Shown: positions 1 through 12,850 of the stretch, piece by piece
How the letters are laid out: the number at the start of each line of letters is the position of its first letter
Position numbering within the stretch: the stretch's first letter is position 1
Source: Voacanga thouarsii
Taxonomy: Eukaryota > Streptophyta > Magnoliopsida > Gentianales > Apocynaceae
Assembly: GCA_026120185.1 (NCBI GenBank)
Contig: JANUWF010001110.1
Span: 156,001-220,000, forward strand
Direction of reading: 5' to 3'
Length of the DNA: 64,000 nucleotides
Position numbers and translations under genes: made by a program
Notes under the pieces: generated by a model
The model's database searches: none
What the model saw: the letters and a program-made list of their open reading frames with translations, nothing else
Told to the model about the DNA's origin: nothing

Positions 1-263
1 CTTAATGCATTAATGATGTTCTATCTCATTAATATTACGACTAGGGACTATTTAAGTACTAACACTATATAGTATAGTAGGAATCTCATATCATGATCTC
101 TATCGTGATTTGCTTAACACAGTGTTGTACTAGGGACTTTATCTCACAGTTATTTTACACAGAAGTAAATGAAAGAAACTGTAAGATAAATAATACCTTT
201 TATTAAAATAAAATGTGTCATATACAAGGTACAAGTGATTGCCTCTAGGGCATAACACTAACA
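1..263 (-). repeat. Partial 3' LTR of Copia-1
   Basis: These bases are near-identical to 7929-8190, the end of the complete LTR, including the shared CCTCTAGGGCATAAC tail and terminal AACA. In element orientation this is the start (TGTTAG...) of the 3' LTR. The rest lies left of the window. On the minus strand a purine-rich stretch (AGTAGGAG) just outside position 263 fits a polypurine tract. Confidence 0.9.
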
Positions 264-277
264 AACTCCTACTTACA

Positions 278-3200
278 CTAGAGCCAATCATTCATGTATC
301 TAATACTGAATGACTCAACATACCTATCATGTTTTTTTTGGGGTAGTACTTTTGTAAGCGGGTCAGCTATGTTCTCATCAGTGGGAACTCTTTCTATCTT
401 TACATCATTTCTATCTATGATCTCCCGGATCAGATGATAGCGTCGCAGTACATGTTTGGATCATTGGTGAGACCGTGGTTTCTTTGCTTGTACAATAGCT
501 CCGTTGTTGTTACAATACAAAGTTATTGGACCAACAACGCTAAGAACCACACCCAATTCCATCATGAACTTCTTAATCTAAATAGCCTCCTTAGCTGCTT
601 CAGAAGCAGCTATGTACTCAGCTTCTGTCATAGAGTCAGCAATAGTCTCTTGTTTGGAACTCTTCCAACTTATTGCTCCTCCTCACAACGTAAACACGTA
701 GCCGGATCGTGATTTGAAATCATCTTTATTAGATTGAAAACTAGCATCAGTATACTCGTTTATTTTCAAATTACCTTCTCCATATACTAAGAACACATCC
801 TTAATCATTCATAAGTACTTAAGGATATTCTTTACAGTCGCCCAATGACCTTCACCAGGGTCAGATTGGTATCTGCTCGTCAAACTGAGAGTACAAGATA
901 CATCGGGCCTAATACATATCATAGCGTATATGATAGATCTAACTGCCGAAGCATATGGAATCTTACTCTTGTGATCCCTTTCAACTTGTGTTTTGGGAGA
1001 TATAGACTTTGAAAGGCTTACACTATGTGACATAGGTAAGAATCCCTTTTTAGATTGATCCATGCTAAACCTCTTTAGCACTTTATCTATGTATATAGAC
1101 TGTAAAAGGCTTAGCAACCTTTTAGATCTATCTTTATAGATCCTTATTCCAAGAATATAGGTTGCTTCTCCAAAGTCTTTCATGAAGAATTGTTTAGACA
1201 ACCAAATTTTAACCGTTTGCAAAACAGGTATATCATTTCCTATTAGCAATATGTCATCTACATAAAGCAATAAAAAAACAATTGCACTCCCACTAACCTT
1301 CTTGTATACACAAAATTCATCCATGTTTTGACTGAAATCAAACTCTTTGATTGTTTCATCAAAACGGATGTTCCAACTCCTAGAAGCTTACTTAAGTCTA
1401 TAAATAGACCTTTACAACTTACACACCTTTGTGCTATCACTGGATGTGAAACCCTCAGGTTATATCATATACACTTCCTCAGTCAAATTTCCGTTTAGGA
1501 AAGTTGTTTTCACATCCATTTGCTAAATTTCATAATCATAATGAGTAGCAATGACTAGGAGTATCTTGATGGATTTTAACATGGCTACTGGTGAGAAAGT
1601 TTCATTATAGTCAATACCATGTTGTTGACGATAACCCTTTGTCACTAGTCATACTTTATAGGTAACTACATTACCATCTATGTCCGTTTTTTTCTTGAAA
1701 ACCCACTTGTACCCAATATGTTTAATTCCTTTTGGTGGATCAACCAAAGTCCATACTTGGTTGTCATACATGGAATCCATCTCTGACTTCATAGCCTTAA
1801 GCCATTTGCCAGATTCTGAACTGTCCAGAACATCCTTGTAGGTAGTAGGTTCATTTTCATCTATGAGCAATACATCATTGTGGTCACTGATGAGAAATCC
1901 ATATCTTTCAAGTGCCACACGTATCCTATTAGACCTACGAGGTTCTTGTGTAGTAGAAGGTTCATCTATTCTTTCACTAGAAGAGGAATCAAACGGTTGA
2001 TCCTTATTTGTTTGATCTTCTTGAACTTCACTAAGTTCAATTTTACTCCTACTGTCCCCTTTGAGCATGTGCTCATTCTTTAAGAAGACAACATACTTCG
2101 AAACAAACACTTTGTTTTTAGAGGGTAGGTAGAAGTAATATTCAAAAGATTCTTTCGGATATCCCACAAATAAACATTTGTCAGACTTACTATCAAGTTT
2201 GTCTGATTGAGACATTTTGACAAAGGCAGGACAGCCCAATACTTGCAAGTGAGATAACTTTGGTTTCTTACCAAAGAACATCTCAAATGGGGTAGAATCA
2301 ACCGATTTTGTCAGAACTCTATTTAATATATAAACAGAAGTCTCTAGTGCATGCCCCCAAAATGATTTTGGTAGGTCCGCAGAGGCAATCATGGTCCGTA
2401 CCATGTCTAGAAGGGTTCAATTCCTTCTCTCAGATACACCATTATGTTAAAGTGTATGTGGTGGAGTCCATTGAGATAATATTCCGTTATTTCTAAGATA
2501 ACTCAGAAACTCTTGGCTTAAATATTCTCCTCCTCGATAAGATCTTAGAGTCTTAATACTTTTGCCAAATTGTTTCTCTATTTCATTCTTGAACTCTTTG
2601 AACTTATCAAAGGCCTTAAATTTGTATTTCATTTAATACAAATACCCGTATCGTGAGAAATCATCGATAAAGGTTATGAAATAGTTATAACCTCCTATTG
2701 CTTGTATTGACATTTGGCCACATACATCAGAATGTATGAGTTCTAATAACTCTTTGGCCCGTTCTCCTTTTCCTGAAAAATGAGTTTTAGCCATTTTACC
2801 TAGTAAACAAGACTCGCATGTGTCATATGATTCATAATCAAATGATTCTAAATCACCAAACTTGTGTAACTTAGAAACACGATTTTCGTTTACATGGCCT
2901 AAACGACAATGCCATAAGTAAGAGGTGTTAGAGTTATCTATTCTAGGTTTCTTATTATTTATATTGAGAATTGGATTATCCAAGTCTAGAATATAAACCA
3001 TTAACCATAGTTGCTGAACCTTAATGAATATCATTCAATGAAAAAGAACAAAATTTATTCTTAAATATAAAATGAAATCCATATAAGTCTAAATACGCGA
3101 CTAAATAATGTTTTTCATTAAAACTGGTACATAATAACAGTTTTATAATTCTAGAATTAATCCCGAAGGCAGGTTCAATTTATATGTCCCCACAGCAAGT

Positions 3201-4204
3201 GCAGCAACCTTTGCCCCATTTGCAATACGTAGGTCCACGTCGCCTTTCTCTAGCCTTCTACTGCTCTTTAGACCTTGCAAATTATTGCATAAATGAGATC
3301 CATATCCGGTATCTAATACCCATATATCATTTCTAAAGGCAATATTTAGCTCAATCATAAACATACTCGGAGTAGAAGTAGAAGTGCTTGTAAGCTTTTC
3401 CTTCTGCTTTTTGTCCTTAACGGTCTCTAAATAAGCCTTGCAGTTGCGCCTCCAATGGCCCATCTTGCCACAATGATGGCATGGGCCCTTGGTAGCTGCG
3501 TCCTTTTTCTTCACACCACATTTGGGCTTCATAGGAGCCTTCTTCTTCTTCTTTTGAACTTTCTTCTTAGAAGAAGAAGATTATACTATTAAAACTGTAT
3601 TGGAATCCTTCTTCATGAAGAACTCTGCAGTTTTGAGAAGATTGATCAATTCAGGAATAGTGGACTCAATCTTGTTCATCTGATAGTTAATCACAAATTG
3701 TAAGAAACTATTAGGTAAAGACTGTAGAATTAAGTCGACACTTAAGTCATGATCCATCGTGAGTCTGAGAGATCCAAGCTTCTCTATTAAGCCCAGCATC
3801 TTCAGCCCATGAGTGGCCGCAGAAGAACCCTCCGCCATTTTGCAACGGAATAGTTGCTTCGAGATCTCGTATCTTTCAGTTCTGGCTTGGGCATCAAACA
3901 ACTCTTGAAGATGTAGTATAATCGATTGAGCATCCATATGCTCGTGCTGTTTTTGTAGCTCGGGAGTCATGGATGTCAGCATAATACACGATACTGTATC
4001 CATAACCTCCTTGTGCTTTTTGTGGACAGCATACTCATCAGCATGAGCATCTTTAGCTGGTGGCGGCGGAATAGGAACATCTAACACGTAGAGCAATTTT
4101 TCTGACTTGAGAACGATTCTCAAATTTCTATACCAGTCGAGGTAGTTTGATTCAGTTAACTTGTTGGTTTCCAAGATGCTACGTAGGTTTAAGTTTGTTG
4201 ACAT
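278..4204 (-). pseudogene. Copia-1 gag-pol polyprotein, one frame broken by nonsense codons
   Basis: This encoded the Gag-protease-integrase-RT-RNase H polyprotein of a Copia element. From ATG at 4204 to TAG at 278 (about 1308 codons) all recognisable domains lie in one reading frame, interrupted only by stops (for example at 3581, 3143, 2633, 1649, 809); I see no frameshift. Gag/UBN2-like region 4204-3581; zinc knuckle CHHCGKMGHWRRNC and protease (WVLDTG) 3532-3143; pre-integrase zinc region WHCRLGH...CESC and first catalytic Asp (HSD) 3034-2633; integrase core to C-terminus 2632-1900; RT with YVDD near 1250; RNase H with EAEYIAASEAA and a C-terminal ADPLTK about 700-278. The second integrase Asp is Tyr (RSYRGGEY instead of RSDRGGEY). 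It is inactive as read. Confidence 0.92.
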
Positions 4205-5997
4205 GATGCAAATGTCCTAAATGTAAAGATAGAGAGCATTAGCTATTTGTATATGCATATGAAATGCAAATAATTAGGACTTTAATTAAACGCATTTTTT
4301 TACTCCACTATTTTACTCAAACTAATAGCCCCTACTACTGATTTGGGAAAAGCCTGTTGAAAGCTTTCCTAATGGTCCGGTATCCAAATTTCTTAAGAAT
4401 AACCTTGAGTTTGCCTAACAAGCCCCCATTGAGTTCATTGGTAGGTATCTAATACCAATTACATCGTATGTAACACCGGATCATTGAGTGATTAACAACT
4501 TTTAATCTTAAAGCCTTTTGGGTTACCCTAACTTTTCCTCTAAGTTTCTTTATGCTTGAATTTGTCCAACTGGGATAAAAAATTTAGTTAAACCCGACCC
4601 ATTAATCAGGAATTTAATTTCAAAAGAATTTAATTCCATAGCTTGAACATGCCCGATGTCAAGTAGGCTTGAGTTTGCCCAACAACTTGGTCTCGAAAAA
4701 GGACTTTTGTTCTTACTATATTAACAGAAGGAATTAGGTTTAATATTAATTGAGGGATTTCTTCCTTTTAGTGATTTCAACAAATGACATGCATAAAAAT
4801 CAATAAATCACAAAATTGATAATCATGGTAATAAAATGATTACATGGTATGGTTATGGACTTTACCCTAAATTAATTTCTTTGAGCCATAAAAGAAATTA
4901 ATATAGTTAACCCTATGTGTTCATGCATGATTTAAGTAGAAGGTCTTACCTTTTCGCTTTGTCTTGGTTGCCATATCCAAAATAAGATAATTCTACTCAT
5001 ATCTAACATATGTAATCTAATTACATCATTTCCTAAAGAGAGAAAACCTCGAGTTACATTCGAGGGGAGTTAGATGAGAAAAGAATTACATACGAATTTG
5101 AGAGAAGGTAGGACACGCAGGCCCTATTTCATAAAAACCAAAACTGTAAAATGTATGAACAAATATAATTGGTTATAGTTCATAACCATCCACCATACCA
5201 TTATTTATGCTTGAACAAAATAAACATATAACTTCTATTATTCCAAAATAACTATTTTAGAAAAATAAAACAGATTCTAAAATCAATATTTTAGAAAAAT
5301 ACATCAATTATTTGTCTCAAAACTAATTTTGAGAAAATATTTTTGGGTCCCGTCTCGTAGCCATAACAGCGGTCCCACTATAGCAGGTATTCAAGCCTTG
5401 GTTAGAATATTTTTGTACCGCCTCATATTCAATTTTGTTGTTAACTAGACTCTCAATCTTAAACTCGTGATAGATTCACTATTTAAACTCGTACTCACAC
5501 GAAAAAAAGTAAAAAATAAATTGTTATAGCATACCTATTATTTATTTATTTACCATATATTATCTATTAAATATATATAATTAATATATTAGTTATCTTT
5601 AATACTTAAATATTCAAATTCAACTTATTCTCGCCCTAAGATTGGTGCAAATTCAAGCTGGATATAATACACACCGACCCTAAATAGTTCCATAAATGCT
5701 GGATTTGTATACAAAGCTACAGACCAGAACACAAGAATAAAACTACAAAGGCCAAATTGTCAAAGAAAAACTAAACAATGTTATTCACAAACTCAATGTA
5801 AGAACCAAATTCATGTCACCAAGCTACGCTACAAGTTCCGGATAAGAGATGCACGACCTAAAATTCCAATCCAGGTTTATTAAGTCTTAATAACAATACA
5901 TAATCTCCGATAAACTAAAGATACTAAAATTCCAAGTTCCGAAATATAAGGTGCTACAAAACTAATTGTTTTTTTTTTTTTATAAATGGCTGGAACG
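4205..5997 (-). other. Copia-1 untranslated leader, no gene seen
   Basis: AT-rich DNA between gag and the primer-binding site, with no coding similarity that I recognise on either strand. The whole leader (4205-6369) is about 2.2 kb, unusually long for a Copia element, so an additional unrecognised insertion is possible. A T12 run lies at about 5969-5980. Confidence 0.5.
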
Positions 5998-6199
5998 TCG
6001 CAAAACAGATCCGAACCGGCGCCAGTTTAGAAGCCAGAGCCGGCGCCAGCTGCGGACTGATTTTTAACGAAGAAGTTTTCCCCAGAAACAATTTCTGGAC
6101 ATCGCGAAGCAGCACACAACCGACGCCGGTTAGGGTGTCGGAGCCGGTGCCGACTGTAGTCTGCTTTATGAAAAATTTTCAGAAATAATTTCTGGAATC
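5998..6199. repeat. Two-copy GC-rich tandem repeat (~100 bp unit) in Copia-1 leader
   Basis: Unit 1 (5998-6101) and unit 2 (6102-6199) both begin TCGC(A/G)AA, contain the CCGGCGCC / CCGACGCC and GAGCCGG(C/T)GCC motifs, and end with CAGAAA...TTTCTGGA. They have diverged, so this is an old duplication. The GC-rich palindromic cores contrast strongly with the AT-rich surroundings. Confidence 0.7.
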
Positions 6200-6369
6200 G
6201 TTATCTTTTGCAATAGATATGCTGTAACTATTACACAATCATATTGTGCTACAGACCCAACTTACAATACTCGAAACAATTTCGACTCGAGTGCAAATAA
6301 GTTTGTACTGTGAACAACTACATGAAACAGCTTTCACGCAAGGGAACAATATGCTGTAAACCACACATA

Positions 6370-6386
6370 GCATGGCTCTGATACCA
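6370..6386 (-). other. Primer-binding site of Copia-1 (initiator Met tRNA type)
   Basis: On the minus strand the sequence reads TGGTATCAGAGCCATGC, one base inside the LTR end at 6388. TGGTATCAGAGC is complementary to the 3' end of plant initiator tRNA-Met and is the usual Copia primer site. It fixes both the element orientation and the LTR boundary. Confidence 0.9.
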
Positions 6387-6387
6387 C

Positions 6388-8190
6388 TGTTAGGTATCTC
6401 ACGCATATCATATGTGGCACAGCGGAAAGTTAAAACGAGATACTATCCCAGGATCCGCATATGTATGGAAAACAAGACATATATAGAGAACAAAGATAAC
6501 AGTTTTTACCTTTCTTTAATCGTGTGGAAAGCAAATTCTTTCCTTTTTCAAGTTTGACTATTGTGGCGCGATCCAGCAATCTTCTTGAACAATCACCACG
6601 AAAGTTGAATGTTCAACCACTATAATCACAGTGTGTGATTATCTCTAACAGAAATTCACACGGAGGATCACACTCAAGTACCAAGATTTTTCTGTGCTAG
6701 CAGAAAACAACAATGGTGGCTGGGTTTTTTCTTCTTGTTCAGCAAAACCAGAGAGAAATAAGAAGAAGAAGAAGAAGGGTTTTTTGGTATTCTAAGAGAA
6801 CAATGAGAAAGAGAGAGAAGAGAAGATGATAGGAGTCTCTTGTGTGCCCCTTGGTTTTTATGTTTTTGAGTTGTTTCGTGTGACCCTTGGTTCACACGAA
6901 AAACTCTACAATAAAACCATATCTGAGAATTCTAAATAATTCTCTAATTGTAATTGGAACCCATCAAATTCATAGAATTACAAATTGGCTTATAAATTAT
7001 AACTAATTATAATTTGGCCACATCAACTTCTCTTTCTCGCAATAAACCACACTATGTTATCAAATAACATCTTGAGTATATAATCATCTATTATGTGTGA
7101 CCTATTAGGTTTCCCGGTCAATTGGTAGCGAATATGAATTAATCCAAATGTCTTTGAGATTAATAATCCTTGATTAATTTAGAATTAATTATATTAATTC
7201 TAATCAGGATTGGTTTATTAATTCATCAATTAATAAACATATATTCCCAAATTATGAGCGGTATTTAGCAATACATTATGACTATCCAAGAGTCTAGGAA
7301 GTCAAGTGGTTTGACATGAACCTTTCAATAACAAACTACAGTGCAATTAACTCCTTTCACCATACAATATCTCATTCGATTTGGAGCACGGAATTAGTGC
7401 CAACTCCCTCCAAAATATATATTAATTTTGGCCCGAATATAAGTGTACTTGTACCAGGAACCCACTACTCTAGATGTGTATCAATTGGAACTATTTCCAA
7501 TACACATACACCTTGGCCAAGGACTTTTTGAGTAGTAATTCCTACAAGTGACCGTGAGATATTCGCTCCTACTATTAGGAGTGGTGAATCCTTTATTGAC
7601 CCTCTCAACTACTTTCGTTTACCTCACAATGTACCAAATATCCATCTCATAGGCAGCCCTCGATCTGGCTCCAGAGATTGGAATCAAAGTATAATACTCA
7701 GCAAATAAGGTACCTTGGAGATTTCAAGTCTAAGGACACTTGCACGTTTGCTATATTGAGATTATATCACTGGCACTAAATAGTTATTCATGTGATTATC
7801 TCATAGTTAGGTCATCCAATGAATTTGTTCCATTAACAAGCATCTACGTGTTAACTTTGAGTATCTCAATACTCACGGATATGAGAACCACCGCCTGATC
7901 AAATCAGGAAGTCTAACACATGCTAGTCTTAACGCATTAATGATGTGCTACCTCATTAATACTACGACTAGGAACTATTTAAGTAATAACACTATACAGT
8001 GTAGTAGGAATCTCATATCATGATCTCTATCATGATTTTCTTAACATAGTGTTGTACTAGAGACTTTATCTCACAGTTATTTTACACAGAAGTAAATGAA
8101 AGAAATTGTAAGATAAATAATGTCTTTTATTAAAACAAAATGTGTCATATACAAGGTACAAGTGATTGCCTCTAGGGCATAACGTTAACA
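6388..8190 (-). repeat. Complete 5' LTR of Copia-1 (1803 bp)
   Basis: Bounded by TG (6388) and CA (8190) on the plus strand. The inner edge is set by the primer site and the outer 262 bp matches the partial LTR at 1-263. Short ORFs inside it (for example 6674-6895) look random. The five bases outside are CTTAG; the partner duplication is off-window. Confidence 0.88.
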
Positions 8191-8217
8191 CTTAGTCTTA
8201 GAGTACAAGTGGGAGAT

Positions 8218-10099
8218 TGTTGGAATATATGCCCTCTAGACTAATTTATCTGATGTAATTATCGAAGTTATTAATAAAAGAATTTATTCTCAAAATTTAT
8301 TTGTGCATTTACATTTTATTTGTGCACGATTTTCATTTGGAAAGGACCCATTGCGTTTAAGTAAGTGATCCGTGTGAATGGTGGTCTTTCACAATAATGT
8401 ATTGATCATGGGTTACTTAACACATAAATTTTTGTTCTTAACCGATTGATGAGAATAGGAATTTCATTATATATAGGTTATTGTGTTATGAATTCTAAAT
8501 GGAGAATGGCTTACCTTTAGCCAGTGAGTAGTCCACTCACTTCATAGCATAGCGTATTTCGAATACGTAGAACAAGACTTGTAATAGTGGTTTTTAAAAG
8601 TACTGTTTAAAAGAAATCCAGACTATTACCGTTACAGCGTGGATTAATACTCTTCTGCTTAAGTATGAGTTTGTAGTCTGACAAAGCTAAAAGCATATAT
8701 TTTGATATACTGTAGTTGAGGTTCTTTCATAGAGCCGATATACTTGTATGTTGGATATATATGACTAGTTAGTTAAGACAGATTTGTACAAGATAGCTTC
8801 TATGCTATATCGCCCCTTGTGACTGTTTAAATGATCTAATTATTCAGGGCCCTAGGGAACATGAGTTGGATGTTTGATTTAGGGTAACTCCCTTGAAAAG
8901 TGGAAACATTTCAGGAATTGTGGATCATTGGACTAGAGGTCTAATGATAGTAGATGTCTATTAGAGAGGTATTAGTACACTCTTCATCTCTAATTGCATG
9001 GTGATGCGTAGAGAGGTATTTTAGTTATTACACTTGTAGGACGAAGACTTTGCTAATGCAGCATTATCCTTGGGGTCAATATTTTCTTATGGTGATATTA
9101 AGAAATATTTAAAATGTAAAATATAGCTATTTATATAGTAGGGGTATTTTAGTCATTTTAGTAGCCAAGACGATGTGTTTTTTGGTCCCCGAAATGACCC
9201 TTAAGTCATGAAAGATTTGGATTAAAGAATTGGTCTTGATATTTATGAGTTTTATTTTATTTTATTAGTTTGATTTATTTATTGGACTAGAATAAATTAA
9301 AAGGTTCGAGAGAGAGTATATATTTTATCTAGTTTAATTAGTTAATTAATTATTCAGGGCCTAAGGCTCATATTGAATAATTATTAAAAAATTAATCTAG
9401 ATATAAACTAGAGAAAATGTATGAAATTTTATATTGGTCTATTTGAGCTTGTTAATTATTTATTAAACTGTTTAATAAAGCCCAAAAAGTAAATAATTGA
9501 GATTTATTATTTATGGATGTTCAAGCCCAAGAATAAATAATTTTATCTGGCCCAATAAATAAGACTAAGTATAAAATAAAATTAAAAATAAATAAATAAT
9601 TAATTAATTAAATAAAATAAAAATAATAATAAAAAATAAAGGATGGAACCCGTGTTGTTTCGTGTATAGGATATTAAAAAGTATGGATACTTTTTGTTTG
9701 CATGCGAATGGCTTCTCTCTTGGAGATTGATTCAAGTGGATGGAAAATGAATTGAAGTAGCAGCTTGGTTTTTGCAATTCTGGGAGTTTGTTATTCACAG
9801 AAGCAAAGAAAAGAAAATCGGCTCTTCATTCTTCATTTTGCATTCATAGAAAACAAACCTATTGGCCTTCAAGGCTTATCAAAACCTAACCTTTAAGCCT
9901 TCACCGGCTGTGCTACAGGCACTATTTTGGAAGATCAAAGGTTTCGAGTGAATGAGATGCAGTAGATGTTTACAAGGACGTGATCCAATAGCCTAAAGTA
10001 TCCTTGTACAGACAGCTACATCAGTGTGAAGAGGGTCATTCAATTACAGAAGTAAATTTTTCGTTTTCCTAGCATACTTTCGTTTTGATATTTTTGTCA
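8218..10099 (+). repeat. Copia LTR, plus strand (Copia-2), likely 3' LTR
   Basis: A classical Copia junction, GTACAAGTGGGAGAT followed by TGTTGGAATATATGCCC, occurs at 8203-8233: a polypurine tract then the start of an LTR. The upstream 8191-8217 is therefore the end of a Copia internal region into which Copia-1 inserted. The right boundary is inferred: the sequence ends ...TTTTTGTCA at 10099, immediately before a minus-strand gag fragment in a different orientation. It is AT-rich, with no gene inside. The right edge is less certain than the left. Confidence 0.65.
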
Positions 10100-10250
10100 T
10101 TTTAAGGCTTCAACATCATCTTCTTCAACAATATTGGCTTTTGGTTTAAGAGGATTGTCATTTCTCACTCTTTTCCTACATTGTGTTGCATGATGTCTTG
10201 ATTCGCCACAAAAAAAAACAAGAGCCTTTCTTTTTCTCGAAGTTGGGATT
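10100..10250 (-). pseudogene. Copia gag zinc-knuckle fragment
   Basis: The minus strand encodes a CCHC-type motif, CGESRHHATQCRKR, followed by KPKANIVEEDD, the typical end of Copia Gag before protease. The first Cys pair is spaced CFFFC rather than CX2C because a T run has grown, so the knuckle is damaged. The fragment is cut on one side by the Copia-2 LTR end and on the other by unrelated sequence. Confidence 0.6.
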
Positions 10251-10308
10251 AGAAATTTTGGGTTTATAATCATGGGATTTATTATGGTACATTCTGGAAG
10301 AATTACCT

Positions 10309-11435
10309 TTTAATGGTGATTTTGAAGAAGAGATATATATGGATCAGTTTAAGGGATTTGTTGCTAAGGAAAATGAAGAGAAAGTTTGTAAATTTGTTAA
10401 ATCCTTATATAGTTTAAAACAAGCACCTAAACAATAGTATGAAAAGTTTGCTAAAACTATTTTATCGTTTGACTTCATCATAAATGAGAATGACAAATGT
10501 GTCTACTGTAAGGTTAAAGGTAATGCATGTATTGTACTATGTCTATATATAGATGATATTTTGTTATTTGGGTCCAACATTGAGATAATTAATGAGACCA
10601 AATCATTCTTGAAGAGTAAGTTTGAAATAAACGATATAGGAGTTGCAAATGTGATTCTTGGTTTGAAGTTTATTCGTTCAATTGAGGGGATAACTATTTC
10701 TCAGTCACACTATGTTAAGAGTGTTCTTAAGAAATATGGTTATCAGAATTGTAGAATTGCTAAAACTCCAAATGACTATTTTGTAGCTTTGTTCAAGAAT
10801 GAAAGTGGTGTCCCGGTATCTCAATTAAGATATTCTCAAATTATTGGTAGCTTACAATATTTTGCAAATAGCTCAAGACCAGATATTTTATTTTCTGTGT
10901 CTAAGTTGGCTAAGTATACAAGTTGTCCAAATCGGACCCATTGGGAGGCCTTGGATAGAATACTAAAGTACTTAAATGGAACTATTTCCATTGGGCTGCA
11001 TTATGGAAATTTCCTACTATACTTGAAGGATACAATGATGCAAACTAGATTATCAAGAACTCTAGTAATAACAGTTGCATTGGATATGTGTTTACTTTAG
11101 GTAGTGGAGCAGTTGCTTGAAAGTCTTGTAAACAAACTTTGATAACTCCGTCAACCTTTGAGGCTGAGTTATGTGCCTTGGATACTACTGGAACGAAAGC
11201 TGAATAGCTGTATGAACTATTATCCTCTTTGCCAATAATAAACAAATCCGTTATTGCTATATTTGTGCATTGCGATAGTCGAACCACAATCGCAAAGATA
11301 AAGAGTACCAAGTATAATCAAAAGACCAAGAGACACATCCAAGTTAGATTTAAGTCTATAAGGGAATTAGTGTCTGAGAGGGTGGTGTCGTTGATTTTGT
11401 TAGATCTAAAGATAATATTGCAGACTCCTAACTAA
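10309..11435 (+). pseudogene. Copia reverse transcriptase-RNase H fragment
   Basis: This is the C-terminal half of a Copia Pol. It begins at NGDFEEEIYMDQ (about 10312), continues through SLYSLKQAPK, the catalytic YIDDILL (about 10546-10566), the RT thumb and connection (SQIIGSLQYFANSSRPDI) and an RNase H-like part (FEAELCALD, then HCDSRTTIAK) to 11435. There is an in-frame stop after QAPKQ (about 10435), a frameshift near 11030-11100 and another stop at 11203-11205. Gag, protease and integrase are absent. Its family differs from Copia-1 and Copia-4 by sequence. Confidence 0.85.
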
Positions 11436-12452
11436 TGGATTAGAAACATCTTTGTTCCTTAAATCTAGGTTCAGAATAGGACTGATAACCCATCAATGAT
11501 TCACCTATAATGGTAACCCAACTGACCAAGTGGAGATCCCACAAGGCAGTTCAATGTGGTATAAACAAGCTATCTGAGTGAATTAGGCACCTATTTTGAT
11601 ACCTTTATATCTAGATTCTTTCCTTGAAAGCTTAAAGGTGCATTTACTATAAGTTAAGTAAGAGTTTTGACTCTGAATAGGATCAAGGCTTTTAGATAGG
11701 ATGCTAATAGTACATCCTTGGAGATTGTCAATTATATGAGTGGTGTTATGTGGCCACAACTAAAGGGAATCGGGTTTTCTTTGAATATACTCATGAGATA
11801 GGATTAAGACACATGGCTGTCAACCTTAAAGATAGCTAATAGTCTGTTGTTACTAGTGGATACCGTCACACTCAAGGTTCAGATTCGCACCGGTAAGTGG
11901 GGCGAATAACTTCTTGAAAGCAAACCAGTATTGAACTGGTGATTCGGTCTGCATGTCATAAAGAAATTAGTTTTTCGATTTATGTTTCAGGTTTGTTTAC
12001 TAACTTGTTCCTTTTTCTGTTATGTTCTGTTTTGGCTAGTTGCTTTGTATATGGACTATTTGACCTTACTGACTTTGCTAATAACTGATAATTGTGTTTG
12101 TTAGAACCTTGGTCAGGTATAAACGGTACTTGTTCAATTCTGTTAAGTTGTTTGTCTGTACTTTTCGTTACTGTTTTTCTAACACTACTCACACTCATCA
12201 TATTCTTCCTCTTTAAACCCCACTTACCCTACATATTTAATCTTAAAATTATTACCATTATTAGCAACTTTAACTACTTTTAATAATAATTTCAAAATAA
12301 GAGCGACTTTCACTTTCCAAAACACTTTGTAGCTCTATAATAATTATTTTATTAAGAAATTGTCACTATCACAATTTCTTTGTATTGTTTAAAAAGTACA
12401 ATCATTTAAAGAACATATAAAATTTTGGTAAAAACTCTTGGAATAGTAACAT
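11436..12452. other. Non-coding stretch downstream of the Copia fragment
   Basis: About 1 kb with no gene. The first part (11500-11560, GGAGATCCCACAAGGCAGTTCAATG) looks like the 3' untranslated part of the preceding Copia. I could not find its LTR. The rest is AT-rich. Confidence 0.5.
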
Positions 12453-12809
12453 TGTTATAAAATTAGGGTAGTGTTAGAATAAAATCTACACACTACACAC
12501 TAAGAAAATTCTAACTATTCTTTACACAAGAATTTCTCTTCAAACTTCTCTCTTTCTTTCTCTCACAATTCTTTCTCTAATCTTTCTTTCACTAATCTTT
12601 CTTTCACAAAATGATGGTGTATTACAAGCTTAGAGAATAGCTCTATTTATAGAGCTCTAATTAGTGAAATACATCATGGCATACATCATCTTCAATTAAT
12701 GGTGTCTCCACTAAATGGTGGACATCCATAAAAATCTTCTAATAATTCACATAAATCCATAATTAGTGGAGCCTCCACTAACTAATGGAGATTCCAATAA
12801 TTCATAACA
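12453..12809 (-). repeat. 3' LTR of Copia-4
   Basis: Begins TGTTATAAAATTAGGG and ends TTCATAACA. It contains CTCTATTTATAGAG, a palindromic TATA-like segment. Just inside it, the minus strand reads CATCCAAGGGGAG, a good polypurine tract, so this is the 3' LTR in element orientation. Confidence 0.93.
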
Positions 12810-12850
12810 CTCCCCTTGGATGTCCATCCATACATAAAGAATATGCCTCG

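Larger units (their letters stand above)
1..8190 (-). mobile_element. Ty1/Copia LTR retrotransposon (Copia-1), left end cut by window
   Basis: The right LTR (6388-8190), initiator-Met-type primer site, 2.2-kb leader, gag-pol (4204 down to 278), a purine-rich tract and the start of the second LTR (263 down to 1) follow in order on the minus strand. RNase H lies after RT and integrase lies before RT, which is the Copia order. The 263 bp of the left LTR matches the corresponding end of the right LTR at roughly 93% by eye, so this is not a recent insertion. It sits in the 3' end of another, plus-strand Copia (Copia-2). The second target duplication lies outside the window. Confidence 0.93.

Noticed and set aside
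6674..6895. Ser/Leu-rich ORF in the Copia-1 LTR
   Set aside because: Compositional artefact of AAG-rich LTR sequence, with no homology recognised.
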